NCBI GenBank assembly: GCA_018780035.1
Contig: JADMKE010000020.1
Coordinates: 1 to 64,000 of the forward strand
DNA length: 64,000 bases
From: Candidatus Sericytochromatia bacterium
Lineage (GTDB): Bacteria; Cyanobacteriota; Sericytochromatia; UBA7694
Reading direction: 5' to 3'
The notes under the pieces were generated by a model. It searched no databases and was not told where the DNA came from. It saw only the letters and a list, made by a program, of their open reading frames with translations. Position 1 is the first letter of the stretch. Every line of letters begins with the position of its first letter. Below are positions 51,105-59,758 of this stretch, piece by piece. Both the position numbers and the translations under genes were made by a program.

Positions 51105-54100
51105 CTATTTTTTGACCCGGATATATTGGCCCGCGAGGTAGGCCTTCATGGCTTTGCTCTCGTAGGTCGGTCGAAAACCGAGAGAGACGGGACGCCATTT
51201 GCCTTGGCCATCGAGCCCGCCAGAAGCGGCTTTGGTGATTTTGACAAAGGCCTCGCGGGGCGCACCCACCGGGCAGTGAATATCCGCCTCAAAGCCGCTG
51301 TCCATCCCTTGGCCAAACATCGTCTTGTGAACCAGGGTTTCGGTCATCAGGGTCGGTTTGAGCCAGGCCCGTGTGGCACTTTGGTGTGAGCCATAGCGAT
51401 ACATGGCTTGGTAATTGGTTTCGGGGTTCTTGGCCAACCCGTCACTGCGGGTTTCGTGGCCTTTGACAGAGCCAAAAGTTGCGCCGTACATATTGTGCCA
51501 AGTGCGGGCAACACCACGTGGGGTACCCGGATAATAACGGGCCCGCAGCATCAATCGTGCAACCTTATACGCTTCACTCGAAGCCACATGATTGCGATAG
51601 GGACGATCGCCAGGATCTGCGTCGATATACACATAATCCCCATCATCCACCCCCAGAGTTTTGGCATCTAATGGATTGATATCGACATACCCCTCCACCA
51701 CCGAGGGCAGACGCTTGTCGTGGCGGTAAATATCCCCAAAGGGCCCGAACCAAATGCCCGTAAAGTCCGTATCGATCGGGGTGGTATGCGCCCCGTGGCG
51801 GTATTTGGGCGTGTGGTAAACATGGCTGAAATTCAGAGCTTTTAAGGGATGTTTGCTTTTGACCAATTGGGAACCGGTTCGCAGCACATGGCGAGCTTGG
51901 CGGGTTTCGGTATCCAACTGGCTCTCCTGAACCCCATAATCCTGGGGTTTTTTGGGGCGCAGGGCTGGGTGAGGCTTGGCAACAATCACATTGGGCTCAT
52001 AATGGGTCGAATCGATGGGCTCACGATAGACCACCATATTTTCACCGTTTTCAATAAATTCAGGCTCAAAACGGTAAAACTCCAATCGTCCCGATTTGGT
52101 GTGCCAAGGCGCCTCATCTTTGGCCTGTTCATAAGAGGAAAGCCTTGGATAGGTGCGGTTGTTCATCAGCGCGGGAATGCCTTCTTTGGCGTCGGCATGC
52201 AGTTTTTCAATCTGATAGCCCTTTAATGTTGCACTGCCATCAATAATGCGCTGTAAATAGACTTCGACCTGATTTTTTTCGACAAACGCCCACATTTGGG
52301 CCAGGCGAGGTTCTTTGATTTGTTCTGCCAGCGCTTTGGCCACCCCAGCAATGATTTCAACATCTGATCGGGTATCAAAAACCCGTTTAAGGGGCGTGAC
52401 TGGGTAGATCTGCACAAACGAATTGGTACATGAGCCCGTCATATCTGGCTTTTTAAATTCGGCCCAACTGTCACAGGCAAACACCAAATCCGCATATTCA
52501 CACGAGCCCGTCCACCACCAGTCGGCATAAGCCACAAATTCGAGTTTGGGCAAGGTATTGTTGATCACGTCATAATGCCACTTGATATTGCCCAAGACCG
52601 AATTGGAATTGTTGAGCCACATGGCTTTTGTGGGAACTGGCAAATGCGATTCCCCTGTTAAGAGATGTTTGCCCATACGCAGGGGACGATCCCCATAATT
52701 AAAATAGTGAATCGACTCATAATGGCTGTATTTATGGGTTTTGACTTTGCCTTTGGGATCCAATTGAGGCTCAAAAGGATCTTCGTTGGTGAATAAAGGC
52801 TCACCGCCGAGCAAGGCCCCGCGATAATTTCCGGCGTAGGAGCCCACATTGCCACCGGGGAAGCCCACATTGCGTGTTAGAGCTGCCACCAGAAAAATAG
52901 CCCGGTCTTTGAGGTCAGAGTTGAAAAACTGGTTGGGCCCCATCCCCGTGGCAAAGAGGGTTTTTTCTTTGTTTTGGGCGATTTGAGTGGCCAACGAGAC
53001 AATACCACTGACCGGGCAACCCGTCACTTCAGCGGTCTGTTCAGGCCTAAAATTATCATTGAGGTATTGCCGTGTCAGTTGAAAAACGGTGCGCACCTCG
53101 ACGTCTTTGCCGGTGAGCAGTTTTACTTTTTGAACAGCCATCAAATCCGGGTCCAGCCCCTGTTTGAGCATATTCTGGCCCCAATCATCACGGCTGATGG
53201 GTACTGCTTTGTTCTGTTTGCTGTCCCAGATTAAATAAGGCTGGAAATCTTTGACATTTTTGTCTTTGATAAAATGATCTTTTTGGGCAAAATTGGCAGG
53301 GGGCTTTTCACCTTTTTTGAGCAAGGTGAGATTCTTGGGTTGGCTATTTTTATAACCCTGAATCAGCTCCTCTGGGCGCAAAGGCTCAAGGGTATCCATG
53401 CGGATTAAAAAGGGCAAATCTGTTTTGCTTTTGACAAAATTGGGATCATACAGATTTTTTTCGATAATGACTTGGGCCAGCCCCAAAGCAAAAGCAGGAT
53501 CAGAGCCGGGGCGAATCACAATCACTTCATCGGTTTTGGAGGCAGTTGCACTGTATTCAACCGTCACCGTCACTGTCTTCGCACCTTTGAGTCGGGCTTC
53601 TGTCAGCCAGTGGGAGTCAGGCATCTTGGTGGTAATCCAGTTCATGCCCCAGGCAATGATCAAGTTGGCATATTCCACCGCAGAGAGATCAAATTCGTTG
53701 GTCTGCTGGCCTGTGACCATGGGATGGCCGGGAGGCAAATCCGTATGCCAGCTATAGCTGTCCCAGCCCCTGGCACCAATCGCCTTGTCGGGACTCACTT
53801 TGCGTTGCTTGGCATCCATCAAAGCCAGAGAATTGGCAAAACGGTACATGCCATAAATCCGGGTTGCCCCCAAGAAAGCCATCCCCCCCCTAAATTTAAG
53901 TGTTTGGGTACCCGACCCCTCCATGGCGTGAATCATGGCCGGATCGTAGCCTTGGGCCTGCAAAAATTTTGCCCCCGGCTCACCGTCATAGGTTGAAGAA
54001 ATATTGCTCAGGGCTTTGGCAGCCATGGAATAGGCCTCATCCCAACTGATACGCAACCAATTGTCCCGCCCCCGCTGAAAATATTTGGGGTCAGGCTTTC

Positions 54101-54599
54101 CTGTGGCGGCATCGCGTGGAAAACCTTTATCCACCCAATCTTTGTAACCTTTGCGCACCATGGGGGATTTGAGGCGGCGATCGCCATAGACCCGGCGAAC
54201 AAGCCCGAGGCCTTTTTGGCAGAGGCGGGGATCCCAGCGGTGAGAAGCCGTATTACCATAGAGGTCTTTGGCCTTGCCATAGCCATAGGTCGGTCCGATG
54301 CGGATCGCAATGCCATTTTTGACATAGGTCTTGAGCAGGCAATTGTGTGTGTCGTTGGGCGCACAGAGAAAGGTAAAGTGAGAATCGGGTTTAAACAGAT
54401 TGCGGTAGACGTTTTCCCAATTGCGATTGGGGTAAGCGGCCAAGGGGTTTTCGATTTGGGTCGGCTGAAAATAGCGCAAGACAGGTTTATTGGCCTCTTC
54501 CATGCGCTCGGCGCGTGAAGCGCAGCCGCTGACACCCAGGGCGGCCCCCCAGGCGGCCATATTTTTGAGAAAATCCAGGCGATTGAGATCTTTCGACAT
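51105..54599 (-). CDS. periplasmic molybdopterin oxidoreductase alpha subunit (type II DMSO reductase family)
   Basis: This 1164-residue catalytic subunit carries a Mo-bis-MGD fold with NarG/EbdA/NxrA-type segments: WDPRLCQKGLGLVRRVYGD, RISWDEAYSMAAK, ANLIIAWGMNW and TDEVIVIRPGSDPAFALG. The FS0 ligand set reads Cys79-x3-Asp83-x3-Cys87 and Cys127, where NarG has His-Cys-Cys-Cys. The Mo ligand is probably an Asp near QTNEFD. The N-terminus NRLDFLK resembles a twin-arginine motif with one Arg replaced by Leu, followed by a lipobox-like VSGC. The substrate may be nitrate, nitrite or another oxyanion, or a hydroxylation substrate; sequence alone does not decide. Confidence 0.9.
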   Translation of the reverse strand: MSKDLNRLDFLKNMAAWGAALGVSGCASRAERMEEANKPVLRYFQPTQIENPLAAYPNRNWENVYRNLFKPDSHFTFLCAPNDTHNCLLKTYVKNGIAIRIGPTYGYGKAKDLYGNTASHRWDPRLCQKGLGLVRRVYGDRRLKSPMVRKGYKDWVDKGFPRDAATGKPDPKYFQRGRDNWLRISWDEAYSMAAKALSNISSTYDGEPGAKFLQAQGYDPAMIHAMEGSGTQTLKFRGGMAFLGATRIYGMYRFANSLALMDAKQRKVSPDKAIGARGWDSYSWHTDLPPGHPMVTGQQTNEFDLSAVEYANLIIAWGMNWITTKMPDSHWLTEARLKGAKTVTVTVEYSATASKTDEVIVIRPGSDPAFALGLAQVIIEKNLYDPNFVKSKTDLPFLIRMDTLEPLRPEELIQGYKNSQPKNLTLLKKGEKPPANFAQKDHFIKDKNVKDFQPYLIWDSKQNKAVPISRDDWGQNMLKQGLDPDLMAVQKVKLLTGKDVEVRTVFQLTRQYLNDNFRPEQTAEVTGCPVSGIVSLATQIAQNKEKTLFATGMGPNQFFNSDLKDRAIFLVAALTRNVGFPGGNVGSYAGNYRGALLGGEPLFTNEDPFEPQLDPKGKVKTHKYSHYESIHYFNYGDRPLRMGKHLLTGESHLPVPTKAMWLNNSNSVLGNIKWHYDVINNTLPKLEFVAYADWWWTGSCEYADLVFACDSWAEFKKPDMTGSCTNSFVQIYPVTPLKRVFDTRSDVEIIAGVAKALAEQIKEPRLAQMWAFVEKNQVEVYLQRIIDGSATLKGYQIEKLHADAKEGIPALMNNRTYPRLSSYEQAKDEAPWHTKSGRLEFYRFEPEFIENGENMVVYREPIDSTHYEPNVIVAKPHPALRPKKPQDYGVQESQLDTETRQARHVLRTGSQLVKSKHPLKALNFSHVYHTPKYRHGAHTTPIDTDFTGIWFGPFGDIYRHDKRLPSVVEGYVDINPLDAKTLGVDDGDYVYIDADPGDRPYRNHVASSEAYKVARLMLRARYYPGTPRGVARTWHNMYGATFGSVKGHETRSDGLAKNPETNYQAMYRYGSHQSATRAWLKPTLMTETLVHKTMFGQGMDSGFEADIHCPVGAPREAFVKITKAASGGLDGQGKWRPVSLGFRPTYESKAMKAYLAGQYIRVKK

Positions 54600-54604
54600 G
54601 ACGT

Positions 54605-55033
54605 TTAAGTCTCCTCTTCGGTATTACGGTTGCCCGTCAGATGCGATAAATAGTCTTTTCCAGGCCAAAATGCCTGTTGATTGAGAGATATTTGTCCGTG
54701 TGGCTCGATACGCAGCGGGCGGCGGGGAAAAGCCTCTCCCTTGTGAAACAAATCGCTGTCCAAAGCGTAGAGCCCCCGCTCAAAGGCCACGACAATGTGT
54801 TGGCCCTGATTGACAGGGGTTTGCGTTCCAGGGGGAAAGTCTGCCCAGCCACCCACCTCCTGCCACGGTCTGGGCCTTTCTTCGGCTTCGCCCGCATTTG
54901 CCTGGGGGCCTGCGAGCGGGCCGACGTTGGAAAAAGGGGCTTGGATCAGATTCAAAGCAGGCACCACATGGGGCAAGACCTGCAGCGCCTCTCCCAGTAT
55001 TTTTTTGAGAAAACCCGATCGGTTCATTTCCAT
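54605..55033 (-). CDS. small protein, possibly a degenerate Rieske-like domain
   Basis: This is a 142-residue protein of the molybdoenzyme operon. The N-terminus NRSGFLKKI looks like a shortened Tat-like signal, followed by a Pro/Ala/Gly-rich stretch. Residues 60-125 follow the strand order of Rieske proteins (FPPGTQTPV, IVVAFERGLYALDSD, FHKGEAFPRRPLRIEPHGQ) but contain none of the Cys-His cluster ligands. That similarity is inference. GGAG precedes ATG 55033; the next gene starts five bases after its stop. It may be a structural or electron-transfer-free accessory protein. Confidence 0.55.
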   Translation of the reverse strand: MEMNRSGFLKKILGEALQVLPHVVPALNLIQAPFSNVGPLAGPQANAGEAEERPRPWQEVGGWADFPPGTQTPVNQGQHIVVAFERGLYALDSDLFHKGEAFPRRPLRIEPHGQISLNQQAFWPGKDYLSHLTGNRNTEEET

Positions 55034-55036
55034 GGT

Positions 55037-55717
55037 TTAATCTCCGTTCCAAACCGCACGCGGGCTCATTTCGACCAGCTTTAAACTGGGCTCAGATTCA
55101 CTGAGCCATTTTTGCAGGGACAGCGCTAAAAAGCCCTGGCGGCGGCCCGCCAAAGCCGGGTGGTGGTCTTTGAGTTGGTAAAAAAGCTGGCGTTCGGCAT
55201 AACCCAAAACGTGGATTTCAGCTTGGTATTTTGCTAAATCTGCTTTTAAGTTTTTAAGCAAAAGTTGGTAAGCTTTGGGAACTTCTGCCAGCCGCCACTG
55301 GGGCTGGTCTTCGGGGTAAAGTACATCAATACACGCTTGGCCAGGATCAGCAAAAGAACTGTGACGGCTGTAGCGGGCGTTTTCACCGGCCCCCATCACC
55401 AGCCCGTCGACAGATTCCCGCCAAACATCGCAGATATGGGTATTCTCTCTTTGGCAAGGCACGCGTTTGAGCCGCATCACACCGGGTTCAATTTCCTGCC
55501 ACGGGCCGCTGATACAGGGCAAACCGCTCCGCTCCAAAATCAAGGCAATTTCGGTACACGAAAGCGGGTCCAAATTTTCTGCTTTGAGCTGCAGCCCCGA
55601 GTTTCGTCCCGCATCAAAGGCCTTGCGCAATTCCTGTTCAGGCTGCACCTGTCGCTCGGCATCGCGGTTTTGCATGGGGGATACTTCCTCAATCTGCTCC
55701 GGGGTTTGCGCGGTCAT
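55037..55717 (-). CDS. first gene of molybdoenzyme operon, V4R/ATC-hydrolase-like
   Basis: This 226-residue cytosolic protein has no signal peptide. The central region reads like V4R or L-2-amino-thiazoline-4-carboxylate-hydrolase-like domains: VPCQRENTHICDVWRESVDG, then SFADPGQACIDVLYPED, with a Cys-Gly-Cys type pattern. The C-terminal half is helical and TorD-like in composition. AAAGG lies nine bases before ATG 55717. It may be a chaperone-like or ligand-sensing accessory for the enzyme. The family link is a guess from spaced Cys/Gly residues. Confidence 0.5.
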   Translation of the reverse strand: MTAQTPEQIEEVSPMQNRDAERQVQPEQELRKAFDAGRNSGLQLKAENLDPLSCTEIALILERSGLPCISGPWQEIEPGVMRLKRVPCQRENTHICDVWRESVDGLVMGAGENARYSRHSSFADPGQACIDVLYPEDQPQWRLAEVPKAYQLLLKNLKADLAKYQAEIHVLGYAERQLFYQLKDHHPALAGRRQGFLALSLQKWLSESEPSLKLVEMSPRAVWNGD

Positions 55718-55738
55718 GGTTTCGGGCCTTTCAAATAA

Positions 55739-55774
55739 AAAGAACGCTTGTCATTATTCTGACAAACGTTCTTT
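55739..55774 (-). terminator. hairpin with T-run (terminator or leader structure)
   Basis: AGAACGCTTGTCA (55741-55753) pairs with TGACAAACGTTCT (55760-55772), 12 of 13 positions, extended by two A-T pairs. Read on the minus strand it is followed by TTTTTATTT, a Rho-independent terminator layout for the transcript of the upstream nos operon. It would also lie at the very start of the molybdoenzyme operon leader. Confidence 0.75.
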
Positions 55775-55782
55775 ACAGCGTA

Positions 55783-55798
55783 TTTGCGCAAGCGCAAA
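55783..55798. promoter_or_regulatory. perfect palindrome TTTGCGC-AA-GCGCAAA
   Basis: This is a 7+2+7 inverted repeat between the FNR-type box and the hairpin, in the region expected to hold the core promoter of the molybdoenzyme operon. It may be an operator for a second regulator. Confidence 0.55.
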
Positions 55799-55806
55799 CA
55801 TCAGAC

Positions 55807-55820
55807 TTGATTCAAATCAA
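55807..55820 (-). promoter_or_regulatory. FNR/DNR-type box TTGATTCAAATCAA
   Basis: A perfect TTGAT-N4-ATCAA palindrome centred about 96 bases upstream of the first gene of the molybdoenzyme operon. CRP/FNR-family activators that sense oxygen or NO bind such sites, usually near -41 from the transcription start, which would put the start inside the hairpin at about 55772. Confidence 0.8.
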
Positions 55821-55840
55821 CGAATCAAGAGGGGCAGGCC

Positions 55841-56941
55841 TCAAAACCCGATCTGCCATCCGGCTTGCAACAACCACTGGGTGGCCATCTGGGGGCCTGA
55901 AAGACTCTGGTACACAGGAATGCCCCCTTCGATCCCCAGGCGCTGCCCTGGCCAGGGTACAAAATTAAAGCCCACGAGCAGATCCAAGCGCTGCCCCCCC
56001 AAACGCGCGGGATCAGCGGAGGGAATCATCGCTTTATCCAAACGGGCATCAGCCCCTTCGGCATTGCCCCAGAGCTGGCCTTGCAGACGCAGTGAGGTAC
56101 TCAGCCAATCATTGAAGCGGTAGCCCAACCAGCCCGATCCGCTGAAGCGATGCCCCAGCTTGTAATTGAGGCTGTTGGTACCCAAGCGGATGGTGCCCCC
56201 CGGCTGCAGCCCCCAGCACCAGGGCCCGGTATGGCCGGTATAGGTCAGGGCGGGCAGCAGATCCCAGGTGCCGGAACCCAGGCGCATCATGTAAGGCATG
56301 ACTTGAGGGGCATTGCCATTGGCACTGGGCTGGCTCAGGTCGATCACACCGGTGGGCAAACTCAGCCCCAGATTCAAATGCAAAGCGTGGTTTTCAAAGT
56401 GCCAATTGCCCAGCATGGCTGTCAGGGAGACATCTCCCAGGCCCCCTGATTGCATCGTTGCGGGCGTGGTGGTTGTGCTTTGCATGGTGTGCATATGCGC
56501 TTCATGGCCAACATGGCTCATCGACATGCCCATGCCGGGCAGCATGGCCATCAGCGTCAGCCAGTCTGTGGGCGCATACATCACTCCCAACATCGGCATG
56601 CCCATCAACATCGACTCCGGTGCCATCGCATAGCCATCCAGGACTTGGTTGCGGCTGACCACATTCGTCTGATTCAGCAAGCCGCCCATGCCAGACCCCA
56701 TGATGCTGACAGAGAACATCCATTCTCCGGCTCGGTGCATATGTGAGCCCATGACCCCAATCGGAATCGCCACCCCCTGATTGTGGTGGTGGTGAGCCTG
56801 ATCTGCCGGAGCGTGTTGGGCGTGTGTTTCGTGCATGGTTTCATGTTCAGGAGGATGTTCGTGTTCAGGCTCAGCGGCCTGGGCCTTGCCAGACAGGGCC
56901 ATCGCTCCCACAATCAGGAGAATAAAAATGAGTTTGTTCAT
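55841..56941 (-). CDS. His/Met-rich outer-membrane protein of the nos operon
   Basis: This 366-residue protein has a signal peptide (1-22), then a His-rich segment (about 25-55, including HEHPPEH and HHHHNQG) and a Met/His-rich region (about 105-155, with MLMGMPMLGVM and MGMSMSHVGHEAHMHTM). A beta-barrel-like C-terminal part ends in Phe and resembles the MetA-pathway/transporter family. His and Met clusters are typical copper ligands. As the last gene of the nitrous oxide reductase operon it is a good candidate for copper uptake across the outer membrane. That function is inference. Confidence 0.75.
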   Translation of the reverse strand: MNKLIFILLIVGAMALSGKAQAAEPEHEHPPEHETMHETHAQHAPADQAHHHHNQGVAIPIGVMGSHMHRAGEWMFSVSIMGSGMGGLLNQTNVVSRNQVLDGYAMAPESMLMGMPMLGVMYAPTDWLTLMAMLPGMGMSMSHVGHEAHMHTMQSTTTTPATMQSGGLGDVSLTAMLGNWHFENHALHLNLGLSLPTGVIDLSQPSANGNAPQVMPYMMRLGSGTWDLLPALTYTGHTGPWCWGLQPGGTIRLGTNSLNYKLGHRFSGSGWLGYRFNDWLSTSLRLQGQLWGNAEGADARLDKAMIPSADPARLGGQRLDLLVGFNFVPWPGQRLGIEGGIPVYQSLSGPQMATQWLLQAGWQIGF

Positions 56942-56962
56942 TGTCTTTCTGCTTTCTCAATT

Positions 56963-57739
56963 TTAACAATCGCGTTTTTCAAATAACTTCAAAGCCAATA
57001 ATACCGGCCCAATCGCCCAGACCAGCAATACAGCACAGGCCAGGAGTTGCCCCCAGCCCGAGCCAAAGAGTTGGCGGTAGAGCGCGCCGGTATAACCCAT
57101 CAAGGCCGAAATATCCAATTTGATCAGCACCAGAATCCGTGCCAGATCAACGGGATTTAAAAAACTCAAAATCAAGGCCGGTTTTTCGAGGGGATAATCC
57201 TGCAGGGCCACCAGCCCGAACAGAATCAAGGCGTCAAAGAGCAAGGCCGTATAAAACCAGATAAACAGCGAAGTGGCCATGCCGCGAATCTTGTCGGTCT
57301 GCCAATTGACAGCTAAAAAACCAAAACCCGTGAAAATAAAGCTCAGCATCACGCCCACGATCAAGATCCAAATCAGGGGTTCGGTCAAGCCACCGACCAA
57401 GAGCGGGCCGCCACAACCGGCCAAAAAAGCCAGGGCCAGAGAACTTGACACACCCAAATATTGGCCGAGGAACACCCCCCGGCGGCTCACCGGCTGGGCC
57501 AGCAGCAGATCCAAAAAATCCCGCAATTGGTAAGAATACATGGTGCTGAAGATCAAACTGATCAAAGGCACCAAGAGCAGCACCAGATTGAGCAAGCTGA
57601 TCGCGATCTGGGCCCGGTCGCCGCTCAGGGCTGAGACACTCAGAGTCAGAGCCATCAAGAGCAGGCCATAAGCCAACATGACTTTGCTGCGCAGCAGATC
57701 GTAGAGCACATATTTGAGCAATTTATTGTTTAAGAGCAT
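56963..57739 (-). CDS. nosY: NosY ABC transporter permease
   Basis: This 258-residue integral membrane protein has six hydrophobic segments, including LLAYGLLLMALTLSVSALS-like and LVLLLVPLISLIFSTMYSYQ helices and the FLDLLLAQPVSRRGVFLGQYLG coupling helix region. It is the permease of the NosFY transporter that supports maturation of the NosZ copper centre. It overlaps nosF by 17 bases. The order nosD-nosF-nosY is the standard one. Confidence 0.92.
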   Translation of the reverse strand: MLLNNKLLKYVLYDLLRSKVMLAYGLLLMALTLSVSALSGDRAQIAISLLNLVLLLVPLISLIFSTMYSYQLRDFLDLLLAQPVSRRGVFLGQYLGVSSSLALAFLAGCGGPLLVGGLTEPLIWILIVGVMLSFIFTGFGFLAVNWQTDKIRGMATSLFIWFYTALLFDALILFGLVALQDYPLEKPALILSFLNPVDLARILVLIKLDISALMGYTGALYRQLFGSGWGQLLACAVLLVWAIGPVLLALKLFEKRDC

Positions 57740-58463
57740 GTTTTTTTACCCATTCTGCCAATGCAGCCCCCAACCGGGTCTGCCCTGTGGCCTCGCGCAA
57801 AACATCCAAGCGATCGTCAAAACAAATTTGGCCTTCCAGCATAAAGATCAGGCGGTCGGCCAGCTCTTCGACCTCGGTAACAATATGTGAGCTGATCAAG
57901 AGCAGTTTGCCTGCCGCTTTTTCGGCGTGGATTTTTTCTTTGAGCAGCTCCGCTGAAAGGGGATCCAGACTGGCGGTGGGCTCATCAAGGATGATCAATT
58001 CGGGTTTAAATAAAAAGGCCAGGGCGGCATTGACCCGTTGGCGCATGCCCCCCGAGAGCGAGCCCAGTTTCTTTTCTTCCATTTCTTCCAGGCCCAGACT
58101 CAGATGCAATTCTCGGTCGAGATTGTCATTTAAGCCGCGCAAATCCTGAACCAGGGCCAACAATTCACTCACGGTCAGGTTTTCGGGGTAACGGGCAATT
58201 TGGGGCATATAACCCAAATGGTGGCGATAGCCGCTTTTTCCGCGGATATCTTGGTTTTGAAACAGAATCTGTCCCTGCTCTGGCAATACCAAACCGACCA
58301 GGGATTTGAGCAAGGTCGACTTGCCCGAGCCATTGGGGCCCATAATCGCAATCACCTGGCCCGGAGCCGCCTGAAACGAGACCGCTTTTAAGGCCTGAAA
58401 ACGGCCAAATGTTTTGCTGACAGCCTTGACCTCCAAAAGCGGAGGGGGGAAAGGTGTGCTCAT
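57723..58463 (-). CDS. nosF: NosF ABC transporter ATPase
   Basis: This 246-residue ATPase has Walker A GPNGSGKSTLLK, the signature LSGGMRQR, Walker B LIILDEPTASLD and switch LLLISSHIV. It pairs with NosY and the periplasmic NosD to supply copper or a sulfur species for the CuZ centre. Its ATG overlaps the nosD stop by four bases. The length and motifs are standard for the family. Confidence 0.94.
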   Translation of the reverse strand: MSTPFPPPLLEVKAVSKTFGRFQALKAVSFQAAPGQVIAIMGPNGSGKSTLLKSLVGLVLPEQGQILFQNQDIRGKSGYRHHLGYMPQIARYPENLTVSELLALVQDLRGLNDNLDRELHLSLGLEEMEEKKLGSLSGGMRQRVNAALAFLFKPELIILDEPTASLDPLSAELLKEKIHAEKAAGKLLLISSHIVTEVEELADRLIFMLEGQICFDDRLDVLREATGQTRLGAALAEWVKKHALKQ

Positions 58464-59758
58464 GGCTGCCTCTTTAATCTGGATTTCATTAAAGGTTTTT
58501 CATCCACCAGGGTTTTGGGGGTTAAAACCGGGGCCACCCGTTCGGCCAAATCCATCACCTGCACCAAAAAGCTGCGCAGCAGTATCAGCGAGGGGGGCAC
58601 CCGTTCGACCAGACGCGAGAAAATGCTGACCGGGTGGTAAGGCACATCGCCAATCTGGTCTTTGTTGAGATCGTAACCCGTGTATTTGTCCCAATAATTG
58701 CCATTAAAATCATTGCCGGTGTGGCTGTTGTCTGAGCCATTGGTAGCAATATCAAAGGCATTGCCACTGAAGGTATTTTTTTCAAAGCGGTTATCGTTGC
58801 TATTGGCCTGCACACGCGCTGCCCAGCCGTTGTTGAGAATCAAATTGTGGTGGATCTTGATCCGATTGGAGCCCTCCATATGGATGCCCACGGTATTGCC
58901 GCGAAAGAGATTGTCGCTGATTTCACTGTTGCTAATATCTTTGAGCAAAATGCCATAAGCGCTGGGCCCCCAATTGTCGAGAAAGCGGTTCTTGCGCATG
59001 ACCATATCGCGGGTATACATCACCGCCACGCCGGAGCCATTGTGGTCAAAGCTGTTTTCTTCGTAGCGATTGCCGTCAGAAAACATAAAATGCAGGCCAT
59101 AACGCAAATTGTGAGTGCTGATATTGCGCTGAATCACACTGTTTCTGACAAATTCAAAATAAAAGCCGTCGCGGTGCCCGGAAACATGGTTGTCTTCCAG
59201 CAGCACCCCATTGCTCTTCCAGACATGAATGGCATTGGCCGAACTGGACTCTTTTTGGGCCAAGCCGCGCACCTGATTGCCCCGAATCACACTCAGGTCG
59301 GCGGCGGAAAGATAGATGCCAAAATGGGCATTTTCGACCACGTTGTTTTCAATCCGGGCCCTCAGACTTTCCAGGCGAATGGCGGCATGGTCTTTGGTAT
59401 GGCTAAAACCCGGGTTGCGCAAGGTGAGGCCCTGTATGACCACGTCGGGGGCCGTGACCCGCAAGAGTGTGCCTTTCATTTTTCCATCCAAAATAGCAGA
59501 GCCAATACCGGTCAGGGTAATCGATTTCGCGATCACCAGCGGCCCCTCTGTGTAGCTGCCGGCATGAAGCCGAATCTGATCGCCGTTTTGGGCAGCGGCC
59601 AGGGCCTGTGAGAGGCGGGGATAGACCTGGCCCACCCCGGCCTCCAGCACCCGTGCTTCGGCTCTGCCTAAAAACAGACCACCCCAGGCCAGGCTCCAGG
59701 TGAAAAGGCTGGCCGTAGCCCACAAAGAAACCCGCCCTGGAAATTTAATGTTTTTCAT
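58460..59758 (-). CDS. nosD: NosD periplasmic accessory protein
   Basis: This protein of about 432 residues has a signal peptide (to about ARV/EAG) and a right-handed parallel beta-helix built of NosD/carbohydrate-binding repeats: AVIRGNQV-type and NRYEENSFDHNGSGVAVMYT strands are visible. NosD works with NosFY in assembling the tetranuclear CuZ centre. ATG 59758 overlaps the stop of the NosL-fusion gene by 14 bases; ATG 59767 is also in frame. The closing 80 residues are a less repetitive helical tail. Confidence 0.92.
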   Translation of the reverse strand: MKNIKFPGRVSLWATASLFTWSLAWGGLFLGRAEARVLEAGVGQVYPRLSQALAAAQNGDQIRLHAGSYTEGPLVIAKSITLTGIGSAILDGKMKGTLLRVTAPDVVIQGLTLRNPGFSHTKDHAAIRLESLRARIENNVVENAHFGIYLSAADLSVIRGNQVRGLAQKESSSANAIHVWKSNGVLLEDNHVSGHRDGFYFEFVRNSVIQRNISTHNLRYGLHFMFSDGNRYEENSFDHNGSGVAVMYTRDMVMRKNRFLDNWGPSAYGILLKDISNSEISDNLFRGNTVGIHMEGSNRIKIHHNLILNNGWAARVQANSNDNRFEKNTFSGNAFDIATNGSDNSHTGNDFNGNYWDKYTGYDLNKDQIGDVPYHPVSIFSRLVERVPPSLILLRSFLVQVMDLAERVAPVLTPKTLVDEKPLMKSRLKRQP

